From Terribacillus aidingensis (GTDB taxonomy: Bacteria; Bacillota; Bacilli; Bacillales; Amphibacillaceae): DNA of 64,000 bases. This document shows, piece by piece, positions 15,944 through 25,259 of this stretch. Within the stretch, counting starts at the first letter, position 1; each line of letters begins with the position of its first letter. The notes under the pieces were generated by a model, which saw only the letters and a program-made list of their open reading frames with translations, had not been told where the DNA came from and made no database searches. A program made the position numbers and the translations under genes. The stretch lies in NCBI RefSeq assembly GCF_900215625.1, contig NZ_OBEK01000001.1, positions 1 through 64,000 on the forward strand. The letters run 5' to 3'.

Positions 15944-16585
15944 ATGCACGAGCTGCCTTTTATTGCAGTGGAAGGGCCGATTGGTGTCGGAAAGACATCA
16001 TTGGCTAAAAGAATTTCAGACCATTTTCATTACGAACTACTGAAGGAAATCGTTGAAGAAAATCCATTTTTAGGCAAGTTTTATGAAGACATTGATGAGT
16101 GGAGCTTCCAGCTGGAAATGTTCTTTTTAACAAATCGATACAAACAGCTAAACGATATTCGCAGGGATTATCTTTCTCAGCAAAAACCGGTTGTAGCAGA
16201 TTATCATATTGCTAAGAATATGATTTTTGCACAGCGTACACTTGCTGCAGCAGAATATGAGAAATACAGCAAAATCTTCTCTATCTTAACAGAGGATGTT
16301 GCATTGCCGAATATGGTTATCTATCTAGATGCCAGTTTGGAAACATTGCTGAAACGAATTGAGATGAGAGCTCGTGCTGCCGAGCAGCATATCCAGCCCG
16401 ATTATTTAGAACAATTAACAGCTGATTATCGGAACTTCATGGATCAATTTGAAGAAGAAAATCCACACATTCCTGTGCTTCGTCTTAGCGGGGATAAATT
16501 GGATTTTGTGCAAAACGAACAGGATTGGCAGTATATATGTGAAGAGATTTCCTTTCACTTGAATAAAGGAGTAACATCATCATGA
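15944..16585 (+). CDS. dgk: Deoxyguanosine kinase
   Basis: 213 residues of the deoxynucleoside kinase family. P-loop EGPIGVGKT (about 9-17), then EIVEENPFLGKFYEDIDEWSF, ADYHI (catalytic Asp region) and a lid region RIEMRARAAEQH. Closest by eye to Dgk (YaaF) of B. subtilis, which salvages deoxyguanosine. A GGAGG site precedes ATG 15944. It overlaps the next kinase gene by 4 bp, so the two are translated together. Confidence 0.93.
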   Translation: MHELPFIAVEGPIGVGKTSLAKRISDHFHYELLKEIVEENPFLGKFYEDIDEWSFQLEMFFLTNRYKQLNDIRRDYLSQQKPVVADYHIAKNMIFAQRTLAAAEYEKYSKIFSILTEDVALPNMVIYLDASLETLLKRIEMRARAAEQHIQPDYLEQLTADYRNFMDQFEEENPHIPVLRLSGDKLDFVQNEQDWQYICEEISFHLNKGVTSS

Positions 16586-17262
16586 ATCTTAGAGATAAAT
16601 ATCAGATTCCTGCTGACAGTGTCATTACCATTGCAGGTACTGTCGGTGTCGGAAAATCAACCATGACACAAGCATTGTCCCAAGCATTAGATTTTCGTAC
16701 AAGTTTTGAAAAAGTAGACGGCAATCCATACTTGGATAAATTCTATGCCGACTTTGAACGCTGGAGCTTTCACCTGCAGGTCTACTTCCTAGCAGAGCGA
16801 TTCAAGGAGCAAAAGCGAATCTTCGAATACGGCGGCGGCTTCATTCAAGACCGCTCTATTTACGAGGACACTGGTATATTCGCCCGCATGGCTTATGAAG
16901 AAGGAAATATGTCTGATGTAGATTATGAAACCTATCGTTCTCTCTTTGATGCTATGGTGATGACACCTTACTTCCCACATCCAGATTTGCTAATCTATTT
17001 GGAAGGTTCCTTCGACCACATTATCAGCCGTATCAAACAGCGCGGCCGTGAGATGGAACAGCAAACACCAATCAGTTATTGGGAAGGGATGTTTCATCGC
17101 TATGAGAAATGGATCAACAACTTCAATGCTTGTCCTGTATTGCGAGTGAATATTGCCGACTATGATTTGCTCGATCCAAATACATCGATAGAGCCGATTT
17201 TAGAGAAAGTTGGCCATTTTATTCAGCACTCACGCAAGTGGACATCCCGTCAGCTCAATTAA
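16582..17262 (+). CDS. dck: Deoxyadenosine/deoxycytidine kinase
   Basis: 226 residues. P-loop AGTVGVGKST, EKVDGNPYLDKFYADFERWSF, QDRSIYEDTGIF and the lid RIKQRGREME match Dck (YaaG) of B. subtilis, which phosphorylates deoxyadenosine and deoxycytidine. The ATG overlaps the dgk stop (ATGA). In B. subtilis the order is dck then dgk; here dgk comes first with respect to transcription. The pair ends at a strong bidirectional terminator shared with proC. Confidence 0.94.
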   Translation: MNLRDKYQIPADSVITIAGTVGVGKSTMTQALSQALDFRTSFEKVDGNPYLDKFYADFERWSFHLQVYFLAERFKEQKRIFEYGGGFIQDRSIYEDTGIFARMAYEEGNMSDVDYETYRSLFDAMVMTPYFPHPDLLIYLEGSFDHIISRIKQRGREMEQQTPISYWEGMFHRYEKWINNFNACPVLRVNIADYDLLDPNTSIEPILEKVGHFIQHSRKWTSRQLN

Positions 17263-17289
17263 AAATCCGCCTTCGAGGCGGATTTTTTT
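17261..17289. terminator. Bidirectional terminator between dck and proC
   Basis: AAAAATCCGCC / GGCGGATTTTTTT with a 5-nt loop, between converging genes. Confidence 0.88.
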
Positions 17290-18109
17290 ATTTGCTGTAT
17301 GCTTGGCCCATTTCTTTCGATCGTACTGCAGCAGCCTGTACACAGGCTTTAACTGCAGCTTTCACATTTTGATTTTCCAGCACAGCAATACCCGCCGCAG
17401 TAGTCCCGCCGGCACTGGTAATGTTCGCCCGAAGCTGCGCAGAAGATAACTCCGACTGCTCCAGCATGGCCGCTGCTCCTTTGAAAGTTTGGATTAAAAG
17501 CTGTTTCCCAATGTCTTCGTCTAATCCAACTTGGGAGCTGGCTTCTTCTAATGCTTCCATCAAATAATAGATATAAGCAGGACCGCTTCCCGAAATTGCG
17601 GTAACAGCATCCATCAATTCCTCCCCTACTTCAACAGCAGACCCAACAGTACCAAACAATCGCTTTACAAGCTGCAGCTGCTGCTTATCAGTATATGTTC
17701 CTGCAGCAATAGCCGTGGCAGCTTCTAAAATGGTTGCAGACGTATTAGGCATCACGCGAATGACTGGCTGCCCTGCTGGCAGGAAGCTTTCCAAGTAAGC
17801 AGTAGTTATACCTGCCATCAGCGAAACAACAATTTGCTGCTTTCCCAGCTGTGCTACTCCTAAGCTCCGTAATGCCTGCTCTGCATCTTTTGGCTTTACA
17901 GATAAGATAATAATATCTGTCTCCTGCAGCAGTTCGTTTTGATTACGAGTTACCGTGACACCGTATACAGCGTGCATCCGCTGCAGCCTTTCCTCATTCG
18001 CATGATTCGTGACCCAAATATGCGGAGCAGGCAAAAGCTCGGCTTTGATTACACCCTTAACGATTGCTTCCGTCATCGCTCCTGCACCTATAAAAGCTAT
18101 TTTATCCAT
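17288..18109 (-). CDS. proC: Pyrroline-5-carboxylate reductase
   Basis: 273 residues. It catalyses the last step of proline synthesis (pyrroline-5-carboxylate to proline with NAD(P)H). N-terminal Rossmann motif IGAGAMTEAI, then VKP, RVMPNTSATI, and the C-terminal dimer domain with the P5CR signature ITSAGGTTAAGI. B. subtilis has several paralogues (ProG, ProH, ProI), and which one this matches cannot be told. A parS-like site lies immediately upstream. Confidence 0.93.
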   Translation of the reverse strand: MDKIAFIGAGAMTEAIVKGVIKAELLPAPHIWVTNHANEERLQRMHAVYGVTVTRNQNELLQETDIIILSVKPKDAEQALRSLGVAQLGKQQIVVSLMAGITTAYLESFLPAGQPVIRVMPNTSATILEAATAIAAGTYTDKQQLQLVKRLFGTVGSAVEVGEELMDAVTAISGSGPAYIYYLMEALEEASSQVGLDEDIGKQLLIQTFKGAAAMLEQSELSSAQLRANITSAGGTTAAGIAVLENQNVKAAVKACVQAAAVRSKEMGQAYSK

Positions 18110-18118
18110 AAAAACCTC

Positions 18119-18134
18119 CGTTCCACGTGAAACA
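18119..18134. other. parS-like site upstream of proC
   Basis: CGTTCCACGTGAAACA differs from the Spo0J consensus TGTTNCACGTGAAACA only at the first base. Confidence 0.75.
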
Positions 18135-18179
18135 CGTTTGTTGTATTATCTGACGCTGCTGTCCGGAAATCAATATATA

Positions 18180-18211
18180 AAAAAAATCGTTACGATAACG
18201 TAACGATTTTG
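18180..18211 (-). terminator. Terminator after the tRNA-Ser pair
   Basis: AAAATCGTTACG / CGTAACGATTTT with a 4-nt loop; the minus strand has T8 after the stem. Confidence 0.85.
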
Positions 18212-18242
18212 TATATCTCCAATTTTATGCGTTTGTAAAATA

Positions 18243-18335
18243 TGGCGGAGGAAGAGGGATTCGAACCCCCGCGAGCCGTTAAGCCCCTGTCGGTTTTCAA
18301 GACCGATCCCTTCAGCCAAACTTGGGTATTCCTCC
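18243..18335 (-). tRNA. tRNA-Ser (anticodon TGA)
   Basis: A 93-nt class II tRNA with long variable arm and encoded CCA (TGG at 18243-18245 on the plus strand). Acceptor GGAGGAA / TTCCTCC; anticodon loop CTTGAAA gives TGA, reading UCA and related serine codons. It matches the B. subtilis tRNA-Ser next to serS. Confidence 0.97.
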
Positions 18336-18394
18336 GTAAGACAAGATATAATATACCATGTACTCTCAATAGATGTCAAGAAAAAATGAAAATA

Positions 18395-18489
18395 TGGCGG
18401 AGGAGGGGGGATTTGAACCCCCGCGGGTCTTATTAAACCCCTGTCGGTTTTCGAGACCGATCCCTTCAGCCGAACTTGGGTACCCCTCC
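18395..18489 (-). tRNA. tRNA-Ser (anticodon CGA)
   Basis: A 95-nt class II tRNA with encoded CCA, about 60 bp upstream of the first tRNA-Ser. Acceptor GGAGGGG / CCTCC; anticodon loop CTCGAAA gives CGA, reading UCG. The sequence is very similar to its neighbour, suggesting an old tandem duplication with anticodon change. Confidence 0.95.
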
Positions 18490-18550
18490 ATGCTTTTGTC
18501 TCCAAAAATAATCTCACCATATTTACTCTATCTCTGTCAAGAAACTGACA

Positions 18551-19825
18551 TTAGCGAATTTCTGTTTTGCCGCCCATGTAAGATACCAATACTTCTGGTA
18601 CCTTGATGGATCCATCTGCTTGCTGATAGTTCTCCAAGATTGCAGCAACTGTGCGTCCCAGTGCCAAACCAGATCCATTCAATGTGTGCACAAATTCTGG
18701 CTTACTCTTTTCATCACGTTTGAAACGAATACCAGCACGGCGAGCTTGAAAGTCCTCAAAGTTAGATACAGAAGAGATTTCCCGATAAGTGCCGCTGCTT
18801 GGCAGCCAAACTTCTAAATCATACTTTTTCGCAGCAGTGAAACCAAGATCACCTGTGCACATGCTCATCACTCGATATGGCAGACCGAGCAGCTGCAAGA
18901 CTTTTTCTGCATGGCCAGTGATTTCTTCTAGCACAGCATAAGAATCTTCTGGTTTAACGAACTGCACCAATTCTACCTTGTTAAACTGATGCTGACGAAT
19001 AAGACCACGTGTATCACGGCCAGCAGAACCAGCTTCTGAACGGAAAGATGCACTGAATGCTGCAAACTTCTGCGGCAGCTGTTCACCTTTTAGAATCTCT
19101 TCTCGATAATAGTTCGTGACAGGTACTTCTGCTGTTGGGATAAGGAAGTAATCCCATCCTTCTACCTTAAAGGCATCTTCTTCAAATTTCGGCAGCTGTC
19201 CTGTTCCTGTCATGCTTGTTCTGTTTACCATATAAGGGGGCAGCATTTCTTCGTATCCATGTTCATCAGCATGAAGATCCATCATGAAGTTGATCAAAGC
19301 ACGCTCTAGACGCGCGCCTAACCCCTTGTAATAAACAAAGCGGCTTCCTGTCACTTTACCAGCACGTTCAAAATCAAGAATCTCTAAATCAGCAGCAAGA
19401 TCCCAGTGTGCTTTCTCTTCGAAATCTTTCTGCTGCACGTTGCCCCACGTACGCGCTTCTACATTATCATCTTCAGATTCGCCCACAGGAACGCTCTCAT
19501 GCGGAATATTCGGGATGGAGAGCAATAGCATATCCAGCTCGCTTTCCACCTCACGAAGCTCCTCATCATAAGCTTTGATTTGATCGCCTACTTCACGCAT
19601 TTCCTTGATTTGTGCATCAGCATCTTGTTTCTCTTTCTTCAGTACGGCAATTTCCTTTGATACTTCATTGCGTTTCGCTTTCAATTCTTCAGTGCCATTA
19701 ATCAGCTTACGGCGACGTTCATCCAGGTCACCGAACTTATCCAAGTCACTTAAATCTTCACCGCGATTTGTAAGCTTCTGTTTTACTTCCTCAAAATTAG
19801 AGCGCAGATATTTCATATCAAGCAT
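18551..19825 (-). CDS. serS: Seryl-tRNA synthetase
   Basis: 424 residues, the normal length. N-terminal helical arm (coiled coil about 30-100, Lys/Glu-rich) that grips the tRNA variable arm, then the class II core with [13 protein letters not shown], motif 2 [21 protein letters not shown] and motif 3 [18 protein letters not shown]. The start MLDMKYLR at 19825 is chosen for the AAGGAGGAAG site; an upstream extension would run into the T-box leader. Controlled by a serine T-box directly upstream. Confidence 0.98.
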   Translation of the reverse strand: MLDMKYLRSNFEEVKQKLTNRGEDLSDLDKFGDLDERRRKLINGTEELKAKRNEVSKEIAVLKKEKQDADAQIKEMREVGDQIKAYDEELREVESELDMLLLSIPNIPHESVPVGESEDDNVEARTWGNVQQKDFEEKAHWDLAADLEILDFERAGKVTGSRFVYYKGLGARLERALINFMMDLHADEHGYEEMLPPYMVNRTSMTGTGQLPKFEEDAFKVEGWDYFLIPTAEVPVTNYYREEILKGEQLPQKFAAFSASFRSEAGSAGRDTRGLIRQHQFNKVELVQFVKPEDSYAVLEEITGHAEKVLQLLGLPYRVMSMCTGDLGFTAAKKYDLEVWLPSSGTYREISSVSNFEDFQARRAGIRFKRDEKSKPEFVHTLNGSGLALGRTVAAILENYQQADGSIKVPEVLVSYMGGKTEIR

Positions 19826-19849
19826 ACGAGCTTCCTCCTTTTTTCTTAA

Positions 19850-20100
19850 ACAAAAAAACACCCCGCCCCTATAGAAAAAGGGACGAGATGTTTCACCCGC
19901 GATACCACCCTGATTGAAGACGAAAAACTGTCTTCCGGCTCGACAAGATAACGGTTTGTACCGGGTATGTCTCCATACCATTCCAGGATGGATTCACTCA
20001 CAGCGCTGCATCGACTTTCACCAGCCGTCGACTCTCTCTAGCATGCTATGGGTTACTAGTTCCTATCATCACGTTGTTGTTATTCTTCCTAAAGAATAGC
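19850..20100 (-). promoter_or_regulatory. T-box leader of serS (serine specific)
   Basis: On the minus strand, Stem I shows GAGAG, the GGTGAAAG distal loop, and GAATCCATCC, in which TCC (19990-19992) is the specifier codon for serine. The T-box bulge AGGGTGGTATCGCGGG lies at 19896-19911, and a terminator stem AACATCTCGTCCC / GGGGCGGGGTGTT with T7 lies at 19852-19890. Uncharged tRNA-Ser would stabilise the antiterminator and turn serS on. Confidence 0.95.
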
Positions 20101-20174
20101 TAATTCCAGGTAATTATGCAAGTATGATATGCAATTCTGGATCTAGCTTCCGCAAAAAAAAGGTGATTTATACA

Positions 20175-20210
20175 TAAAAACCCCGAAAAAGATGAACTCT
20201 CCGGGGTTCT
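20175..20210 (-). terminator. Terminator downstream of dacA
   Basis: AACCCCG / CGGGGTT hairpin with a longer loop, followed by a T run on the minus strand. Confidence 0.65.
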
Positions 20211-20227
20211 TGCTTATCCTTACGTTC

Positions 20228-20378
20228 CTAAACGGCTTTCTCCGCTTTTCTTTGGTGTCTAGCTGCTAAGACCAGAAACTGCGGTATAGGCGATAAAGCC
20301 CTGCTTGAGACAAAGCACCTCATTCCGGGCTTTCTCACCTATTCCTCCGTTTCTAACCGGTCTTTTCCGCTTTTCTTA
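20228..20378. repeat. Imperfect palindromic intergenic repeat
   Basis: About 150 bp between dacA and its terminator. An inner inverted repeat pairs ATAGGCGATAAAGCCC with GGGCTTTCTCACCTAT (14 of 16), extended outward by AGAAAC/GTTTCT and AGACC/GGTCT. Near-identical edges TTCTCCGCTTTTCTT and TTTTCCGCTTTTCTT occur at both ends in direct orientation, with GGTGTCTAGCTGC inside. Similar CCGCTTTTCTT...TCTAGCTGC elements are scattered in Bacillaceae genomes (from memory). No coding sense is seen. Confidence 0.6.
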
Positions 20379-20379
20379 G

Positions 20380-21708
20380 TTAAAACCAGCCTTTAACTGT
20401 ATCAGCTACGCTAGTGAAGATACCGGAGAAGAAGTCTCCGATGGCGCCTAGGGTGAGCATGAACCAGTTTGATTTTTCAACGTCTTCTGATGCAACAATA
20501 TCGACAGTGTAAGAGCCGCCGTTGATGTTTCCTAGATTATCGCCTTCATAGACGAGTGTAGCTGTACCAACTTTATCGCCTTTTTTCACTGGAGCTACCA
20601 GCTCGTCTTCTTTGTTCAGCTTGTCCTCATCGACTTTAAATTCAAGATGATATTTATCTTCTTCGCCGTTTTTAACGGAAGTTGTAATTGCTTCTTTCGT
20701 TGCGATGGCTGCTGTATCGTCTTTTCCTTTAGCTACAGATAAAGATTCATGGTCTTTGATTTCTGTGCCAGCTTTATAAAGTTCTGTTTGTTTAAACTGA
20801 TTAAAGCCGTAATCCAGCAATTTCGCTGTTTCTTGGAAACGTGCTTCTTCGCTCGCTGTCTTCATCACAACGGTAATGTATCGCTGGCCGTTTCTTTCAG
20901 CAGTACCTGTGAAACAGTAGCCAGCCGCATCTGTGTGCCCTGTTTTCAAACCATCCATGCCTTCATAGCCATATGCTTTTAGGTAGCCAGGCATATTCGG
21001 CAGCATCCAGTTCCAGTTTGTAATTTTTTTACCGTCAAACTCTGCTTGTGTTGTGCCGGCAACATCCAGTGCTTCCGGGTGATCTTTGATTAAGTTATAA
21101 GCAAGAATACCAGTTGATCTTGCTGACATAAGATTGTCTTCATTGACTCCAGTTCCCTCAGGACGGCTATCACCAAGGTCAGAGTTGGCAAGACCAGAAG
21201 CATTAACGAACTTGTACTCTTTCATGCCGATTTTTTCAGCTTTTTTGTTCATCATTTTCACAAATTCTGTCTCACTGCCAGCTACAAGTTCTGCTAATAC
21301 AACAGTAGCAGCATTATCAGAATAGATAGCCATTGCATTGTAAAGATCACGCACTGTGTAATCTTTGTCCTGTGTAAGCCCTGTACCGGAGAAATCCTTA
21401 TTAGCTGAAATGGCGTAAGGATAATCACTCACTTGCGTTGTTGTGTCCCAGGAAATAGTTCCTGCTTCAATCGCGTCTAAGATGAGGTATTCCGACATCA
21501 TTTTTGTCATACTTGCTGGAGGTAAAGTGAGATCAGCATTCTTCGCATATAATATCTCACCAGAGTTGGCGTCTATTAAAATTGCGGATTCCGCTTCGAT
21601 ATTCAAGCTTCCCGCAGCTTGTGTGTCTAGTGGCTTTGCTGTAAAAGTGCTAAACGTAATCAGCATCGCGAATAAACCGATCATCGATGCTTTCAAAAGA
21701 TGTTTCAA
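20380..21708 (-). CDS. dacA: D-alanyl-D-alanine carboxypeptidase (PBP5-type)
   Basis: 442 residues. Signal peptide (about 1-31), then a peptidase S11 domain: S66-M-T-K69 (SxxK nucleophile), S130-D-N132, and KTG in GLKTGHTDAAGY (about 254-256). A beta-rich PBP5 C-terminal domain follows, ending in an amphipathic helix that anchors the enzyme to the membrane. It trims the terminal D-Ala from peptidoglycan stem peptides. In B. subtilis pdxS and pdxT follow dacA; here they are absent and a palindromic repeat follows instead. Confidence 0.96.
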   Translation of the reverse strand: MKHLLKASMIGLFAMLITFSTFTAKPLDTQAAGSLNIEAESAILIDANSGEILYAKNADLTLPPASMTKMMSEYLILDAIEAGTISWDTTTQVSDYPYAISANKDFSGTGLTQDKDYTVRDLYNAMAIYSDNAATVVLAELVAGSETEFVKMMNKKAEKIGMKEYKFVNASGLANSDLGDSRPEGTGVNEDNLMSARSTGILAYNLIKDHPEALDVAGTTQAEFDGKKITNWNWMLPNMPGYLKAYGYEGMDGLKTGHTDAAGYCFTGTAERNGQRYITVVMKTASEEARFQETAKLLDYGFNQFKQTELYKAGTEIKDHESLSVAKGKDDTAAIATKEAITTSVKNGEEDKYHLEFKVDEDKLNKEDELVAPVKKGDKVGTATLVYEGDNLGNINGGSYTVDIVASEDVEKSNWFMLTLGAIGDFFSGIFTSVADTVKGWF

Positions 21709-21815
21709 GTGTTTCTACCTCCACAAATATATAGAATCGTTATTTTATATCCTCGCTATTTTACCATAGACGGCAGCTAGAGGGGAACGTACTTTATGAC
21801 GATTCTACATTTTGT

Positions 21816-22496
21816 TCACAAGTCAGGTACACACCAATCAATTGGCTGCAGTCCATTGCTTTTCAATATTTCATTCGTTTTGGAGAACGGCTTGCTTCCA
21901 AAAAATCCGCGTCTTGCTGACAATGGACTTGGATGGACAGATGTGAGGGTGTAATGCTTGTCGGTGTCTATCAGCTTCTGTTTTTCCTGTGCATGTTTTC
22001 CCCACAAGATAAAGACAACTGGATTTTGCTTGTCATTGAGCGACCGAATCACACGATCGGTGAAATGTTCCCAGCCTTTGCCGCGATGGGATGCAGCTTG
22101 ATGCGCTTCTACTGTTAACGCTGTATTTAAGAGAAGCACCCCTTGCTCAGCCCAGTGCTTTAAATAGCCGTGTTTTGGGATGGAACATCCAATATCGTCA
22201 GCTAGTTCTTTATAAATATTCACAAGTGACCTTGGCACTTTTACTTCTGGCTGGACAGAAAAACTGAGTCCATGTGCTTGATTTGGACCGTGATATGGAT
22301 CCTGGCCAAGTATGACAACCTTTGTCTGCTGGAAAGACGTAATCTGCAAAGCCTCGTATATATCATGCCTATCTGGATAAATTGTCCGTTCTTGATAGGC
22401 AGTTTTTAAAAAGCTCCGCAGTTCCTTATAATATTCCTTATCAAACTCATCCTGCAGTATTTCCTGCCAGTCATTATCAATCATTTGTTTTACCAT
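21816..22496 (-). CDS. ung: Uracil-DNA glycosylase
   Basis: 226 residues. It removes uracil from DNA in base excision repair. Water-activating motif GQDPYHG, uracil pocket segment LLLNTALTV, and the [14 protein letters not shown] loop that inserts into the minor groove are all present. The ATG at 22496 ([11 protein letters not shown]) is preferred: GGAGGTGAAGGT precedes it and it aligns with Bacillus Ung; the 17 upstream in-frame codons are unlike the family. In B. subtilis ung maps elsewhere, so this is an insertion relative to that order. Confidence 0.96.
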   Translation of the reverse strand: MVKQMIDNDWQEILQDEFDKEYYKELRSFLKTAYQERTIYPDRHDIYEALQITSFQQTKVVILGQDPYHGPNQAHGLSFSVQPEVKVPRSLVNIYKELADDIGCSIPKHGYLKHWAEQGVLLLNTALTVEAHQAASHRGKGWEHFTDRVIRSLNDKQNPVVFILWGKHAQEKQKLIDTDKHYTLTSVHPSPLSARRGFFGSKPFSKTNEILKSNGLQPIDWCVPDL

Positions 22497-22546
22497 ACCT
22501 TCACCTCCCGGACATTGTACCAAACCTATACCCGGATTACTCGACA

Positions 22547-22579
22547 AAAAAAGCCACCTTCCATTAAGAAGATGGCTTT
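22547..22579 (-). terminator. Terminator of the TRAP operon
   Basis: AAGCCATCTTC / GAAGGTGGCTT hairpin overlapping the permease stop, then T7 on the minus strand. Confidence 0.8.
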
Positions 22580-24672
22580 GTTACAGGTACATTCCATTCG
22601 GAACGTTTTACGAAATACTGAATAGCAATTAAGGCTGCGAAAGTAATAATACCTGCTATTCCTGTCCATAGATTCGGATAAATGAGCACCAGACCTCCGA
22701 TTACAGCTGCGAATCGCTCCACGATATATAACTTACGGTACCAGTAGCCGATAATTCCTGCTCCAATACTAATCATACCGAGAAAAGCTGTGAGGAAGAT
22801 CCAGATTACATGCAGATAGTCACCATCTATACCATAAAGCAACAGCCGCGGCTCCAATACGAACATGTACGGAATGATAAAGGCAGCAATGGATAACTTC
22901 GCGGAATTCAGTCCGGTAGCAATCGGCCTTCCTCCAGATATTCCTGCTGCTGCAAATGCTGCCAGCGCTACAGGTGGAGTAATATCGGCCATAATACCGA
23001 AATAGAACACAAACATATGAGCCGATAAATCATTCACACCTAGCAAAATGATTGCCGGTGCTGCAATTGTTGAAGTAATAATATAATTGGCCGTTGTTGG
23101 GGCTCCCATCCCAAGAATTAAGGATGCAATCATGGTAAAGAACAGAGTTAACAGCAGTTTCTCATTGGCCAGGTCGACAAGGCTGTTCGCCAAGCTTAGC
23201 CCAAGACCTGTCTTTGTCACTACAGCGACAATGATTCCGGCTGCTGCTGTTGCTGCGATAACACTTAGAGCCGTTCTTGCACCTTCTGCTAATGCCTGGA
23301 TGGTATCAATGAAGTTTTCATCGAAAAAGTAACTGACAATAACCGTAACAAGAGCGGCCACTATTAAAGCTGTTTCAACCGATATTCCGCTTGTCACTGC
23401 ACCGTACACAAGATAAGCTGCGAATGCCGCCGCAAACACAATTGGATAAAGGTGCTTATAACGTTCTTTCCGCAGTAAACCAATTAAGATACATGTAATA
23501 ATGCCATAAACAGCAGCGCGCATAATACTTAACCCAGAACTCAAATAAAATACCATGGCGACAATCGGGAGAAGCAGATAAAGATTTTGCAGTACTTCTT
23601 TCTTATTTGGCATCTCCTCTTTTTCTAACCCGCGCAGCCCCGTTTTTTTCGCTTCAAAATGGGTCATAATCCAAATACCCGAGAAATAAAGAATAGCTGG
23701 AATGACCGCTGCTTTTGCAATTGTCCAATAGCTTACCCCAATGAACTCGACCATTAAGAAGGCAGCTGCCCCCATGATGGGCGGCATGATTTGTCCTCCT
23801 GTAGAAGAAGATGCTTCCACAGCTCCTGCAAAGTTCTTCGAATAGCCAAGGCGCTTCATCATCGGAATCGTGAATGATCCGGATGTCACGACGTTAGCAA
23901 CAGAGCTCCCGCTTACTGTTCCTTGCAAAGCACTTGAGAAGATCGCAACTTTTGCTGGACCGCCAATTCTTCTGCCGGCAATGACCAACGCCAAATCATT
24001 AAAGTACTGTCCAACACCTGTCTTAACAAGAAAGGCCCCAAATAGCAAAAACAGAAAGATATATGTAGCTGATACACCGATTGGAGTACCTAAAATTCCT
24101 TGTGTCGTAAAGAATAGTGACTGCACCAATGTATCTACGTCAACACCTGGATGCAGCAGGAATCCCGGCATTTGCCGTCCCCAATACGCATAAGCCAAGA
24201 AAGCGACTGCGATGATGACAATCGGCAGACCGACTGTCCGGCGTGTTGCTTCTAGTACAAGAAGTACAGCCAGCGTGCCAACGGCGAAGTCCATCGTTGT
24301 AATCTGTCCGGCTTGTGAAATTATGTCATTGTACATCACCGGCCAATAAGCACCTACGATAAATCCAAGAACAGCCAGCAGGTAATCATACCAAGCTATT
24401 TTTGTCCGGCTGCTCTTCTTAAAAGCAGGAAAAAGCAGAAATATTAATACGAGACCGAAACCTAAGTGAATGGAACGGTGAATCTGGGTAGGAATATTTC
24501 CGTAAGTTGATGTATACAGCTGATAAATGGAGAAAGCGAGTAACCCATAAAAAACGATCATGCTCATGAATCCAGCAAGTCTTCGGAAATTCGATTCAGA
24601 GTCGTATTTCTCAATCAGCAGCTGCTGTTGTTCTTCTGTCATTCTTTCTGCTTGTGCTAGCTTGTTACTCAT
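22564..24672 (-). CDS. TAXI-type TRAP transporter, fused 4TM/12TM permease
   Basis: 702 residues, about 17-18 membrane helices. The N-terminal part corresponds to the small DctQ-like subunit and the rest to the large DctM-like subunit, the fused architecture typical of TAXI-associated TRAP transporters. Family segments include [23 protein letters not shown] and the second-repeat [11 protein letters not shown]. It probably imports a small organic acid with a sodium gradient; the substrate is unknown. Its start overlaps the DUF1850 gene by 8 bp, so they are coupled. Confidence 0.92.
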   Translation of the reverse strand: MSNKLAQAERMTEEQQQLLIEKYDSESNFRRLAGFMSMIVFYGLLAFSIYQLYTSTYGNIPTQIHRSIHLGFGLVLIFLLFPAFKKSSRTKIAWYDYLLAVLGFIVGAYWPVMYNDIISQAGQITTMDFAVGTLAVLLVLEATRRTVGLPIVIIAVAFLAYAYWGRQMPGFLLHPGVDVDTLVQSLFFTTQGILGTPIGVSATYIFLFLLFGAFLVKTGVGQYFNDLALVIAGRRIGGPAKVAIFSSALQGTVSGSSVANVVTSGSFTIPMMKRLGYSKNFAGAVEASSSTGGQIMPPIMGAAAFLMVEFIGVSYWTIAKAAVIPAILYFSGIWIMTHFEAKKTGLRGLEKEEMPNKKEVLQNLYLLLPIVAMVFYLSSGLSIMRAAVYGIITCILIGLLRKERYKHLYPIVFAAAFAAYLVYGAVTSGISVETALIVAALVTVIVSYFFDENFIDTIQALAEGARTALSVIAATAAAGIIVAVVTKTGLGLSLANSLVDLANEKLLLTLFFTMIASLILGMGAPTTANYIITSTIAAPAIILLGVNDLSAHMFVFYFGIMADITPPVALAAFAAAGISGGRPIATGLNSAKLSIAAFIIPYMFVLEPRLLLYGIDGDYLHVIWIFLTAFLGMISIGAGIIGYWYRKLYIVERFAAVIGGLVLIYPNLWTGIAGIITFAALIAIQYFVKRSEWNVPVTKPSS

Positions 24673-25189
24673 GTAATCTGTCTCCTTTCCTAAGCTTCCA
24701 GTTATTTACGTTACGAGTTCTAATCGCAATGGTCTCGCCTGGACCGATGTTATCTTGCAGCGAATAAGAGATGTTATTATAAATAATTTGGTGATTGGCT
24801 TTTACAGCTCCAATCGTGAGATAAAGCTTGTCCGTTGAACCTTGAAGATTGGATAGGATGTATTTCCCATCTTCCATCGTAAAAGTTTGACCTGCGTCCG
24901 CATTCGCTGGCATCCCTACTCCTGTGTCTTCATAAACCAGCTGATAAGGATATAAACGTCCCGCTTGCACACGATATTCTTCGTGTACATCTGATAAGTG
25001 AATAGAATGCGTGTATTTGATTTGAAAGTGGTCACCATCTGCTACTGGCAAATAGCACAGCAGCTCCCCACTATCAGGGTCCTCCAAAGCAAGAATTTGG
25101 TGAGATGGATAAACTAAATACCATAGGAATACAGCTCCAACAGGAATCACCAGCAGCCAGTATCTCGTTAGAGAGCGAGGCAGCTTCAT
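24665..25189 (-). CDS. DUF1850 family protein of the TRAP operon
   Basis: 174 residues with an N-terminal membrane anchor (YWLLVIPVGAVFLWYLVY) and an external beta-rich domain containing YTHSIHLSDVHEEYRV, typical of DUF1850. Such proteins are encoded between TAXI binding proteins and fused TRAP permeases, and their role is unknown. The ATG at 25189 with AAAGGGTG is preferred over a TTG six codons upstream. The downstream overlap with the permease gene suggests a stoichiometric accessory subunit. Confidence 0.85.
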   Translation of the reverse strand: MKLPRSLTRYWLLVIPVGAVFLWYLVYPSHQILALEDPDSGELLCYLPVADGDHFQIKYTHSIHLSDVHEEYRVQAGRLYPYQLVYEDTGVGMPANADAGQTFTMEDGKYILSNLQGSTDKLYLTIGAVKANHQIIYNNISYSLQDNIGPGETIAIRTRNVNNWKLRKGDRLHE

Positions 25190-25211
25190 TTCTGAACACC
25201 CTTTCAACCTT

Positions 25212-25245
25212 AAAAAATCGCCGGTAACCGAGGGATACCGGCGAT
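25212..25245 (-). terminator. Intra-operon terminator between TAXI binding protein and DUF1850 genes
   Basis: Perfect 10-bp stem ATCGCCGGTA / TACCGGCGAT with a 9-nt loop, then TTTTTT on the minus strand, 23 bp before the DUF1850 start. It should lower permease expression relative to the binding protein. Confidence 0.8.
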
Positions 25246-25259
25246 CACATACGTATACG

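Noticed and set aside
18170-18520. 116-codon frame across the tRNA-Ser genes
   Set aside because: Overlaps two clear tRNAs; the repeated LENRQGLNGSRGFESL-like pieces are translated tRNA sequence.
19826-19981. 52-residue N-terminal extension of SerS
   Set aside because: Would translate the T-box terminator region; the internal ATG has the ribosome site and matches SerS homologues.
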